A stretch of DNA of 9,362 nucleotides, taken from the NCBI GenBank assembly GCA_017395275.1, contig JAFPVN010000219.1, positions 1 through 9,362 on the forward strand, in the 5' to 3' direction. A program made the translations under genes and the position numbers. Shown one piece after another: positions 1 to 5,679 of this stretch; positions within the stretch are counted from its first letter, which is position 1, and every line of letters starts with the position of its first letter. This stretch comes from Candidatus Methanomethylophilaceae archaeon (GTDB taxonomy: Archaea > Thermoplasmatota > Thermoplasmata > Methanomassiliicoccales > Methanomethylophilaceae). The notes below the pieces were generated by a model, which did no database searches, was not told where the DNA came from, and saw only the letters and a list, made by a program, of their open reading frames with translations.

Positions 1-94
1 CAGGAACGCAGCGATAAACATCCTGAACCGCGGTTTGGGGCTGCAAACCAAGGCCGGTAATAGCCTGAAATGCCATGACGGGAATCCTCCCTGA
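1..94 (+). CDS. tnpB: C-terminal end of TnpB-like nuclease (IS200/IS605 family), partial at left edge
   Basis: Reading from base 2, an open frame gives 30 residues before a TGA at 92-94. It starts RNAAINILNRGLGLQTKAG, and base 1 could be the last base of the usual Asp codon. The stretch (D)RNAAINIL.RGL is the conserved end of TnpB/OrfB-type proteins, just after the zinc ribbon and the last RuvC acidic residue. In that family the protein is an RNA-guided DNA nuclease of IS200/IS605 elements. The codons mostly end in G or C, as in neighbouring genes, which supports this strand. The gene is convergent with sufB and 87 bp away from it. Only the tail is visible, so whether the gene is intact and whether a tnpA partner exists cannot be told. 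The identification rests on about 12 diagnostic residues. Confidence 0.62.
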   Translation, partial: RNAAINILNRGLGLQTKAGNSLKCHDGNPP

Positions 95-140
95 GCGCAG
101 GATCTGATTTTAGGGCAACCACCCTAAAACTTAGAGAGCC
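32..140 (+). ncRNA. Candidate omega/reRNA overlapping the 3' end of tnpB
   Basis: Three perfect short stems follow one another: GGTTTG/CAAACC at 32-37 and 44-49 (6-nt loop), GGGA/TCCC at 80-83 and 88-91 (4-nt loop), and TTTTAGGG/CCCTAAAA at 108-115 and 122-129 (6-nt loop). In known TnpB systems the guide-carrying RNA comes from the 3' end of tnpB plus the right end of the element, and its guide begins at the element boundary. The position and the chain of hairpins fit. That is the only evidence, and the two shorter stems could be chance. Confidence 0.25.
108..129. repeat. Perfect inverted repeat, 8-bp arms with 6-nt loop
   Basis: The arms are TTTTAGGG at 108-115 and CCCTAAAA at 122-129, separated by CAACCA. 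The preferred reading is the right-end subterminal hairpin of the TnpB element. Alternatives are a bidirectional terminator hairpin between the convergent tnpB and sufB genes, or a protein-binding palindrome. Confidence 0.7.
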
Positions 141-181
141 AAAAGTGAAGAAGGATTAAAGGGTTTGAGAAGTGCCAGACG

Positions 182-1399
182 TCAGTCTCCGACGTTGGCC
201 TGCTCGATGGCTTCGTCGATCTCCCTCTTGAGGTTCTCGGGAAGTCCCTTGATCCCGCCGACCAGGAATCCCCTGACGATCATGCTGACCGCATCGTCCT
301 CGGTGAGTCCCCTGGACATGAGGTACTCGATCTGGTCCCTGGCGATCTTTCCGACCGCGGCCTCGTGGGTCATGTCGACGTCCGCGACGCTGGTCTCCAG
401 CTCGGGGATCGCGGAGGTCACTCCTCCGTCCTTCAGGACGATGGACCTGCACTCCAGATGCGCCTTCACGCCCTCGCAGTTGCCCACGAGCTTTCCGCGT
501 GCGACCATCCTTCCGCCGGTGTTGATGCTCCTCGACATGATCTCGGCGCTGGTGCCGGGCGCGTTGAGGATGACCGATCCGCCGGTGTCGATGTCCGAAC
601 CTTCGGACGCCAGGCAGATGGTGTTGTACCTGCATGATGCGCCCTCCCCGTCCAGATAGGCGACGGGGAAGCTCTGGAGGGTCCCCACGGGGTTCAGCAG
701 GACGTAGTTGTTGACGTACTTGGCGTTCTTCCCGAGCCTGGCTACGGTCCTGGGCCTTACGGCGGTGTCCTTGTTCCAGTTGTGGATCATGGAGAACGAC
801 AGCGAACCGCCGTCCTTGATGAATATCTCGGAGACTCCGATGTGCAGCGCGTTGTTGGCGTGCCTGTCGGTGGTGCATCCGGTGATGATCTCCAGGGATG
901 CGTCCTCCTCGACGATGATTATGTTGTGGAGGTTCTGCATGGATCCCCTGTTCTTCAGGAGCATGCAGGTCTGCACGGGGTGTTTGGCGTGGTAGCCCTT
1001 CTTGACGCGGATGAAGTAACCGTCCGAGTCCTCCAGATAGGTCTTGGCGGTGAATTTGTCCTTCTCCGGGTCGACGGCCTTCCAGCTGTAGTCCTTCAAC
1101 CAGTCGTACTTGGCGAGAGCGTCCTTGGTGGACAGGAGCTCCACGCCCTCCTCGGCGTTGTTGGAACAGTGGCTCATGCCGTTGTTGATGAAGACGATCG
1201 TACCGTCGCGGTCGACGTTGTCGGTGGTGACTCCCACGTTGATCATGGATTCCTTCATGGTCTCGGGCGCCTTCTCCAGGTCCTTGACCTGCTCGACGTC
1301 CTTGGTGCCGACCTCGTACTTCGAGATGTCCACGTCGGGACCGAAGGCCGCGGTCTTCCCGAGCGCTTCCTTCACTCCTTTATCTCCACCATTCTGCAT
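182..1399 (-). CDS. sufB: Fe-S cluster assembly scaffold SufB/SufD-family protein (SmsB type)
   Basis: This is a 405-residue SufB/SufD-family scaffold. With SufC it builds Fe-S clusters in the cytoplasm. The core is the family's right-handed beta-helix (about 120-330), with a conserved C-terminal helical region at 328-385 (IPELETSVADVDMTHEAAVGKI, then a RGLTEDDAVSMIVRGF-type stretch) that contacts SufC. Cys317, in LECRSI, and His345-Glu346 fall where the functional Cys and His-Glu of bacterial SufB lie. Other cysteines are at 78, 145, 175, 256, 262 and 308. The ATG at 1399 is chosen because AAGGAGTG at 1413-1406 sits 6 nt before it. The gene therefore overlaps sufC by 28 bp. A GTG at 1375, forming GTGA with the sufC stop, is a weaker alternative. 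There is no SufD, SufE, SufS or SufU nearby, so this is the two-gene minimal (SMS) layout known from methanogens. The downstream neighbour is the TnpB remnant. Confidence 0.93.
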   Translation of the reverse strand: MQNGGDKGVKEALGKTAAFGPDVDISKYEVGTKDVEQVKDLEKAPETMKESMINVGVTTDNVDRDGTIVFINNGMSHCSNNAEEGVELLSTKDALAKYDWLKDYSWKAVDPEKDKFTAKTYLEDSDGYFIRVKKGYHAKHPVQTCMLLKNRGSMQNLHNIIIVEEDASLEIITGCTTDRHANNALHIGVSEIFIKDGGSLSFSMIHNWNKDTAVRPRTVARLGKNAKYVNNYVLLNPVGTLQSFPVAYLDGEGASCRYNTICLASEGSDIDTGGSVILNAPGTSAEIMSRSINTGGRMVARGKLVGNCEGVKAHLECRSIVLKDGGVTSAIPELETSVADVDMTHEAAVGKIARDQIEYLMSRGLTEDDAVSMIVRGFLVGGIKGLPENLKREIDEAIEQANVGD

Positions 1400-2127
1400 G
1401 ATATGCACTCCTTGTATCCTCTTTCTCTGATGTCCTTCAGCAGGTCCATCGGGCGTCCCGAGCAGCGGATGAGACCCTCCTTGAGGATATATCCCTTGTC
1501 CGCTCCGATGTAATCCAGGATCTGTCCGGTGTTGGTGATGACCAGCGCCGACGTGTGGCGCGAGCACTGGGATCCCTTGCATCCGGGCCTGGGCTGGTAG
1601 AGCAGGTCGTGGACCTTGTTCCCTATGAGGTCGATGCTCTCGAGGTCGACACCGGACTCGGGCTCGTCGAGAAGGATGAACTCCGGCTTCTGGGCGGTGA
1701 GCTGCAGGAGCTCGGACCTCTTGATCTCCCCTCCGGAGAATCCCACGTTGATGTCCCTGTTGAGGAAGGATTCCATCCTGAACTCCTCGGCGTGGTCCAG
1801 CGCGGTCTTGTCGTACTTGGCGGCAGCGACGACCAGGTCGCCGAGCTTGACGCCGACGACGTTCGGGGGCCTCTGCATCATCATGCCTATTCCGAGTCTG
1901 GCGCGTTCATCGACGCCCATGTGTGTGATGTCGATCCCCTTGAATATGATCTTACCCTTGGTAACGGTGCAGTGCCCGTATCCCATGATAGCGGCCAGCA
2001 AGGTGCTCTTCCCTGAACCGTTGGGTCCGAAGAGCACGCATGTCTCCCCTTCCTCGACCTTGAGGTTGACCCCTTTGAGGATCTCCCTGCCCCCGGCCTC
2101 GACGTGAAGGTCAATGATCTCTAGCAT
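1372..2127 (-). CDS. sufC: Fe-S cluster assembly ATPase SufC (SmsC type)
   Basis: This is a 251-residue ABC-type ATPase that powers cluster assembly on the SufB scaffold. It has Walker A GPNGSGKST at 34-42, a Q-loop MMQRP around Gln85, the signature FSGGE at 130-134, and Walker B ILLDEP at 151-156 followed by the SufC-typical ESGVDLESI. The distal part, QILDYIGADKGYIL, matches SufC. The H-loop histidine is replaced: the motif reads VITNTG with Asn199 where SufC usually has ITH. Two cysteine pairs stand out, Cys183-x4-Cys188 in an insert just before that loop and Cys241-x2-Cys244 close to the C-terminus. The ATG at 2127 is supported by GGTGAAGGTGG ending 4 nt upstream, and a TATA box lies about 36 bp upstream. 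It is the first gene of the operon. Confidence 0.95.
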   Translation of the reverse strand: MLEIIDLHVEAGGREILKGVNLKVEEGETCVLFGPNGSGKSTLLAAIMGYGHCTVTKGKIIFKGIDITHMGVDERARLGIGMMMQRPPNVVGVKLGDLVVAAAKYDKTALDHAEEFRMESFLNRDINVGFSGGEIKRSELLQLTAQKPEFILLDEPESGVDLESIDLIGNKVHDLLYQPRPGCKGSQCSRHTSALVITNTGQILDYIGADKGYILKEGLIRCSGRPMDLLKDIRERGYKECISCRMVEIKE

Positions 2128-2158
2128 GATTCCACCTTCACCTTTTAACTATGATTAC

Positions 2159-2168
2159 CTATAAAAGA
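2159..2168 (-). promoter_or_regulatory. TATA box of the sufCB operon
   Basis: On the minus strand this reads TCTTTTATAG, the only clear archaeal TATA-like element in the 118-bp gap before sufC. Transcription would start roughly 25 nt downstream, near 2137, leaving a leader of about 10 nt. No operator-like palindrome is visible beside it. Confidence 0.6.
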
Positions 2169-2230
2169 GGTGGGATGTCCAGACGGCCGCCTGTACGTCC
2201 GGATCCAGAAATGCGTTAAGGGGTTTGGTC

Positions 2231-2247
2231 GAGGACGCGAGGTCCTC
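2231..2247 (-). terminator. Hairpin at the end of the cysteine-motif gene, possible terminator
   Basis: GAGGAC and GTCCTC form a perfect 6-bp stem with a 5-nt loop, overlapping the stop codon of the gene ending at 2246. On the minus strand a T-rich run (TTCTTTTTCTTC) lies just before it, inside the last codons, and not after it. It is therefore not a classical terminator, and archaeal termination here is uncertain. Confidence 0.25.
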
Positions 2248-2968
2248 AGAAGAAAAAGAACCCGATGTTCTCTTTCACGCAGATGTCCGCAACGAGTCCG
2301 AGACGCTCGACAGGGCCGCTGTAGCGCCTGACGGCGTTCTTCCCCTCCTCGGGAAGGGCAGCCTCTAGGGTCTTGACCTCCTCTGCGAGCTTCTTGGCTT
2401 CTTCGGATGAGTAGATCCTTCCGCTGGCGACGCCCTCGGGAACGGACGCGACGATGCTGCATCCCCTCCTCGCGGCTATCTGCGGGAGCTCGCTGTTGTC
2501 GGGACCGAAGGATCCGATGCATCCCCTTCCCTTGTCCCACGACAGGGGGCAGGCGGCGCAGATGGCGTTGGCCTCGTCGAAGTCGACCTGGTCCCATCCG
2601 GTGATCCTGTTCTCCGGAAGCGAAAGTGCCAGCGCCTTCTCCATGCCTGCCGCGTCGAGCTTCGAGGCGTCCACCCACCCAGTGTACCTCTTCACCGCCT
2701 TGGTGGCGAGCTTGGCGCGGTCGTCGTCCTTCTTGATCTTCTCCATGTAGATGACGTCGGTCTCGTCGTTGATCCTGTTCCTCTTCATGAACGCATCGTA
2801 GTCGGGGAAGAGCGCCCTCGCATCCTCCAGCGACACGATCTCGTAGCATTCCGCCGCGTCGCCGAACTGCGTGTGGTCGGAGACCAGCAGCTTCCTTATC
2901 TCTTTCTTCAGCTTCGCACAGGGTGCGCTGGGCGCATCCTTCTCGCATATCGCTATGCTTATTCCCAT
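2246..2968 (-). CDS. Uncharacterised 240-residue protein with Cys motif
   Basis: I do not recognise this family. It is soluble and charged, with no signal peptide or membrane segment. The notable element is CAACPLSWDKGRGC at 137-150 (Cys-x2-Cys-x9-Cys) followed by Cys170, a spacing that could hold an Fe-S cluster or zinc. Further cysteines are at 8, 17, 41 and 230. A Lys/Glu-rich helical stretch follows at about 188-210, and the protein ends in four phenylalanines. The ATG at 2968 is supported by AAGGAGTGA ending 6 nt upstream. It is the last gene of a three-gene unit, 6 bp after the stop of the membrane-protein gene. The sufCB operon begins 118 bp further on in the same direction. A metal- or cluster-binding role is inferred from cysteine spacing and this neighbourhood only. 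Confidence 0.85.
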   Translation of the reverse strand: MGISIAICEKDAPSAPCAKLKKEIRKLLVSDHTQFGDAAECYEIVSLEDARALFPDYDAFMKRNRINDETDVIYMEKIKKDDDRAKLATKAVKRYTGWVDASKLDAAGMEKALALSLPENRITGWDQVDFDEANAICAACPLSWDKGRGCIGSFGPDNSELPQIAARRGCSIVASVPEGVASGRIYSSEEAKKLAEEVKTLEAALPEEGKNAVRRYSGPVERLGLVADICVKENIGFFFF

Positions 2969-2974
2969 CCTGAT

Positions 2975-3796
2975 TCACTCCTTCTTCTCCGCATCCTCTG
3001 CGGTGGATTCTGATTTCTCTTCGGTAGGGGCCTCTGTCGGCTCCTCGGCCGGGGCTTCCTCGGTTTCAGCTGCGGGTGCTGCCTCCGCCGGTTCCTCCGG
3101 TCTCTCTTCGGTAGGTGCCTCTGCAGGCTCCTCCTTCGCGGGTGCGGCCTCGGGCTCCTCTGCCTGTACCGGAGCGGCCTCGACGGGTTCGTCCTCCTCG
3201 TCGAAGTCCAGCTCGCTTCCCTTCCTGGCCTTGTTGGCGGCCTTCTCGTCCTTCATGTTGAACTTCTCCGCCAGGTTCTCCAGGTACTGCTTGCGGTTGT
3301 CGGAGAACTCGGTGAACGCGAGGAATCCCTTGACGAATGCTATGATCGACAGGATGTAGATGATCCCGACGATGTCCAGTGTCATGTCCAGTCCGCCGAT
3401 GCCCATTGATGACAGGGAGTCGCCGCCGAGGGAGATCGAGAGGTGTCCCCCGTCGGTGAACATCAGCAGCATGACCGCCAGATAGACGGACGCTATGAAC
3501 TTGAAAGGTATCCTGGCGTAGTTCCCGGCAGGATAGTACCCGATGAATATGGCGAACACGATCAGCGGGACGGAGTACACAATGTATCTGTCCAGATACA
3601 TCGCGAACTCGGTGACGATCGGTCCGAAGTCGATACCGGCGCCCACGATCTCCTCGAGGCGGGGTCCGAGCCCCGTGAGCAGCGCGATGAACGCCAGCGG
3701 CAGCAGGAGGTATCCAGTTATCGCCTTGCAGAGAGAGTAGAACGATCCAGTCCACGATCCGCATTTCAGCGAGAAGTCGCTCATGTAGTCGCTCAT
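2975..3796 (-). CDS. Four-helix membrane protein with acidic Glu/Ala/Pro tail, unknown function
   Basis: This 273-residue protein has about four hydrophobic helices at roughly 25-45, 68-90, 96-114 and 138-160. A short charged linker (about 164-195, NRKQYLENLAEKFNMKDEK) leads to a low-complexity acidic tail at about 195-273 built from Glu, Ala, Pro and Thr. The decapeptides EEPAEAPTEE and EEPTEAPTEE recur 29 residues apart. The positive linker after the last helix suggests the tail is cytoplasmic. The ATG at 3796 follows GGAGGTG with 6-nt spacing and lies 1 nt after the stop of the upstream gene, so the two are almost certainly co-translated. An in-frame extension upstream would lie inside that gene and is not credible. 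I do not recognise a family. A membrane scaffold or recruiting protein is possible, but nothing in the sequence shows this. Confidence 0.88.
   Translation of the reverse strand: MSDYMSDFSLKCGSWTGSFYSLCKAITGYLLLPLAFIALLTGLGPRLEEIVGAGIDFGPIVTEFAMYLDRYIVYSVPLIVFAIFIGYYPAGNYARIPFKFIASVYLAVMLLMFTDGGHLSISLGGDSLSSMGIGGLDMTLDIVGIIYILSIIAFVKGFLAFTEFSDNRKQYLENLAEKFNMKDEKAANKARKGSELDFDEEDEPVEAAPVQAEEPEAAPAKEEPAEAPTEERPEEPAEAAPAAETEEAPAEEPTEAPTEEKSESTAEDAEKKE
3016..3133 (-). repeat. Pair of 31-bp direct repeats in the acidic-tail coding region
   Basis: Segments 3016-3046 and 3103-3133 match at 28 of 31 bases and lie 87 bp apart, a multiple of three. They encode the near-identical Glu/Pro/Ala/Thr decapeptides of the tail. 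This looks like an in-frame internal duplication, and the tail may vary in length between strains. Confidence 0.65.
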
Positions 3797-3797
3797 C

Positions 3798-4757
3798 TCA
3801 GGCACCTCCAGACAGGGACTTGTACTTCTCGAGGACGGATTCCAGTGATCCGCTGATGCCCTCGAGCTGTTCGATGTACTTCTTCGCCTGCTCGGCCGTC
3901 GCGGGGTCGAGGCTGTTGATGTCCGACGGTTTGAACGAGAACTCCTCAGGCGGGCCTCCGTCACCCGAGAACTGGAAGGAGATCACATCGTCGCTCTCCG
4001 ACTTCATGAGGTCGAGGGCGGCGTCGATGACGTCCTTGATGGAGACATTGTCCTCGTCATCGGTACCGATGACCAGCTTCACGTCGTCGCCGTCCTTCAC
4101 CACCTGCAGGTCGATGCTCTTTCCGCCGGGCAGGCTGACGGCGAACTCCGCGCCTCCCTCGGGGACGAGGTCCGATGCGAGACCGTCGATGCCGGTGAGG
4201 CTGATCTCTGCGTGCGACACGTCTCCCGATGCAGTGGTCTTGGTGTTGCCGATGGAGAATCCGCCGGTATCGGACAGCGGGATGTTGTACACGAGCCTCA
4301 TGTCGATCCCGGCGAGGTTGCTGCTGTAGCTGCCTTTCACGTGTATGGTGACGGGCAGGTTGAGACCCGGGGTCTCCTTGTCCATGTTGTCAGCCACGAA
4401 GAACAGGGCGACCTCCGCGATGGGGATCGTCGAATCGATTATGATGTCCGCTCTGGGGTTGTCTTTGTTGATGGAGACGGGTCCGACGGATACCAGGTCC
4501 CTCCTGGAGTTGCCGTCGCGCGACTGCAGGTACGCCTCGATCACGAGGTCGCTGATGTCCTGGTCGATCGAGGATACGACCGTGTACTTGCCGGTGACGT
4601 TCACCGCGGCGAGATCGTAGGTTATGTTCACTTCCTCTTCCGTCTCCACGTTCACTCCGCCGGTCACCAACGGGATGGTTGATATTGCGAGCATCGCGAC
4701 GAGTGCAATCGTGACAATCAGGATTGCGATCTTCATCACGGTTGTGAAGGCCTTCAT
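3798..4757 (-). CDS. Exported or membrane-anchored protein, unknown function
   Basis: This 319-residue protein has one hydrophobic segment at about 9-33 after a short basic N-terminus. A long polar, beta-rich region follows (about 35-275), then a helical end at about 285-315. The body is therefore probably outside the membrane, held by an N-terminal anchor or released by a signal peptidase. There are three Asn-x-Ser/Thr sequons (Asn44, Asn53, Asn237), which archaea can glycosylate. The body has no cysteine. The ATG at 4757 lacks an obvious Shine-Dalgarno sequence, but a TATA element centred about 28 bp upstream makes a leaderless mRNA likely, which supports this start. Met8 is an alternative. 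It is the first gene of the three-gene unit, 1 bp before the membrane-protein gene. No family is recognised, and a partnership with that protein is inferred from the spacing. Confidence 0.88.
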   Translation of the reverse strand: MKAFTTVMKIAILIVTIALVAMLAISTIPLVTGGVNVETEEEVNITYDLAAVNVTGKYTVVSSIDQDISDLVIEAYLQSRDGNSRRDLVSVGPVSINKDNPRADIIIDSTIPIAEVALFFVADNMDKETPGLNLPVTIHVKGSYSSNLAGIDMRLVYNIPLSDTGGFSIGNTKTTASGDVSHAEISLTGIDGLASDLVPEGGAEFAVSLPGGKSIDLQVVKDGDDVKLVIGTDDEDNVSIKDVIDAALDLMKSESDDVISFQFSGDGGPPEEFSFKPSDINSLDPATAEQAKKYIEQLEGISGSLESVLEKYKSLSGGA

Positions 4758-4779
4758 GCGCTTCGTATCGTCTTACCGA

Positions 4780-4791
4780 TATAATATAACC
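4780..4791 (-). promoter_or_regulatory. TATA box of the three-gene envelope operon, leaderless
   Basis: The minus strand reads GTTATATTATAT. Its centre lies about 28 bp from the ATG at 4757, so the transcript should begin at or next to the start codon. The same AT-rich block could serve the divergent plus-strand operon, whose start is 61 bp away on the other side. Confidence 0.6.
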
Positions 4792-4820
4792 GCCTGCACG
4801 CGGGCGGAAACGGTCGCCAA

Positions 4821-4830
4821 CTATCAATAC
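4821..4830 (+). promoter_or_regulatory. Weak TATA-like element before the PUA gene
   Basis: CTATCAATAC lies about 27 bp before the ATG at 4852, the spacing expected for a leaderless transcript. That ATG has no Shine-Dalgarno sequence. The match to a TATA box is poor, and the stronger block at 4780-4791 is the alternative, giving a leader of about 40 nt. Confidence 0.3.
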
Positions 4831-4851
4831 GATGAAGCGCATGTCCATCCG

Positions 4852-5343
4852 ATGGCAGAGATCAGGATACGCAAGAGGAAGAGAATGAGATCCAAGGAAG
4901 TGAAGGCCCTCGCCGATGAACTGACGTCGGTCCTTCAGGTGCCCGTGTTCTCGGAGGACGACCCGGTCGACCTCGCGGAGGGTCCGGATTTCAATCTGAT
5001 ATTCGTGGGAAATGACATACTGGGTCTTATCTACGAGGACAAGCCGTTCCTGACCGTCAGAGGCCTTCAGAAGTACAAGCCCGAGCGCCGCTACGTCACC
5101 GTGGACATGGGTGCGGTTAGGTTCGTCACCAACGGTGCGGACGTCATGGGCCCCGGGATAACCGAGGCGGACGACGGCATATCAGTCGGCGACCTCGTAT
5201 GGATAAGGGACGAGAAGAACAGGGTCCCGCTCGCCGTGGGCGTGGCGCTCCGCGACACCGATGGCATCCGGAGCAAGGAGAAGGGAAAGGCGATCCAGAT
5301 GCTGCACTTCGTCGGCGACAAGCTCTGGAAGGCCGGGGAGTGA
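4852..5343 (+). CDS. PUA-domain RNA-binding protein with pre-PUA domain (archaeal MCT-1/Tma20-like)
   Basis: This 163-residue protein starts with a basic N-terminus (IRIRKRKRMRSKEVKAL) and a pre-PUA domain at about 1-78. A C-terminal PUA domain follows at about 80-158, with the hallmark VDMGAVRFVTNGADVMGPGI at 84-103 and a closing VGVALRDTDGI strand region. PUA domains bind structured RNA. This two-domain layout is shared with archaeal homologues and with eukaryotic MCT-1/Tma20, which act with DENR in ribosome recycling and re-initiation. A translation-related role is inferred from the family, and the archaeal function is not settled. The ATG at 4852 gives the usual family N-terminus. It is the first gene of a tight operon, with sepF starting 2 bp after its stop. 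Confidence 0.88.
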   Translation: MAEIRIRKRKRMRSKEVKALADELTSVLQVPVFSEDDPVDLAEGPDFNLIFVGNDILGLIYEDKPFLTVRGLQKYKPERRYVTVDMGAVRFVTNGADVMGPGITEADDGISVGDLVWIRDEKNRVPLAVGVALRDTDGIRSKEKGKAIQMLHFVGDKLWKAGE

Positions 5344-5345
5344 CC

Positions 5346-5675
5346 GTGTCCCTGATCAAGAAACCATCATCACAGTCCGTAACCGCGAGGCCGGTGTTCA
5401 TCGACCTCGCCGACTACCCCGTCAGCGACCAGGCGGGCGACAAGCGCATCAAGGTGCTCAGGCCCTCCGAGCTGGCGGACCTGAAGTCGATCAAATCGTA
5501 CATACTGTCGAGGATGACCGTCATCATCGACCTCACCGGATACTCTGGCGACACGGACATCGTGTTCAGCCTCGTCAGGGACGGGGTCGGGGAGTGCGGC
5601 GGGAAGGTGTGGAGGATCAGTCCCACCTGCATCGTGGCCGCGCCGTTCGACGTCTATCTGACGGACGGGGAGTGA
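5346..5675 (+). CDS. sepF: Cell division protein SepF (archaeal type)
   Basis: This 109-residue protein matches the SepF core at about 33-101: IKVLRPSELADLKSIKSYI, then VIIDLTGYSGDTDIVFSLV, then a Gly85-Gly86 turn and the final strand VWRISPTCIVAAP. SepF anchors FtsZ to the membrane at mid-cell through a short N-terminal amphipathic segment; here that would be about MSLIKKPSS. The start is a GTG at 5346 with GGAGTGA just upstream. An in-frame GTG at 5340, overlapping the previous stop as GTGA, is an alternative and adds two residues. It lies 2 bp after the PUA gene and 4 bp before the HD gene, so it is probably translationally coupled to both. The call rests on core pattern and length, with ftsZ not in the window. 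Confidence 0.75.
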   Translation: MSLIKKPSSQSVTARPVFIDLADYPVSDQAGDKRIKVLRPSELADLKSIKSYILSRMTVIIDLTGYSGDTDIVFSLVRDGVGECGGKVWRISPTCIVAAPFDVYLTDGE

Positions 5676-5679
5676 TCCC

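Larger units (their letters stand above)
1..165 (+). mobile_element. Right-end remnant or right end of an IS200/IS605-type element
   Basis: The tnpB tail is followed 13 bp after its stop by a perfect 8-bp inverted repeat with a 6-nt loop at 108-129. IS200/IS605 elements have subterminal hairpins at their ends instead of terminal inverted repeats, and the right-end hairpin lies just downstream of tnpB, as here. The outer boundary is not visible. It should lie a short distance past the hairpin and before the sufB stop at 182, so the end given is a guess. The insertion sits downstream of the suf operon and does not interrupt it. Confidence 0.4.

Noticed and set aside
1..76. Minus-strand reading frame starting ATG at 76 with GGAGG before it, running off the left edge
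   Set aside because: Its codons are unusually T-ending for this window, while the opposite strand gives a TnpB-like C-terminus with normal codon use. The GGAGG is explained as part of the complementary hairpin sequence.
108..129. TTTTAGGG/CCCTAAAA palindrome as a DtxR-type iron regulator site controlling Fe-S genes
   Set aside because: It lies downstream of sufB, not in the sufCB promoter, and its spacing differs from the DtxR consensus. The element-end hairpin explanation is better.
182..1582. Longer sufB start at 1582
   Set aside because: The extra N-terminus lies wholly inside sufC in another frame, has no SufB character, and a strong ribosome site marks 1399.
2145..2978. Long Arg-rich minus-strand frame overlapping the cysteine-motif gene in another phase
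   Set aside because: Its composition is typical of an out-of-frame reading of GC-rich DNA, and the overlapping 240-residue frame has the ribosome site.
2975..3964. Longer start for the membrane protein at 3964
   Set aside because: The added 56 residues are Arg/Ser-rich shadow sequence of the upstream gene. GGAGGTG points to 3796.
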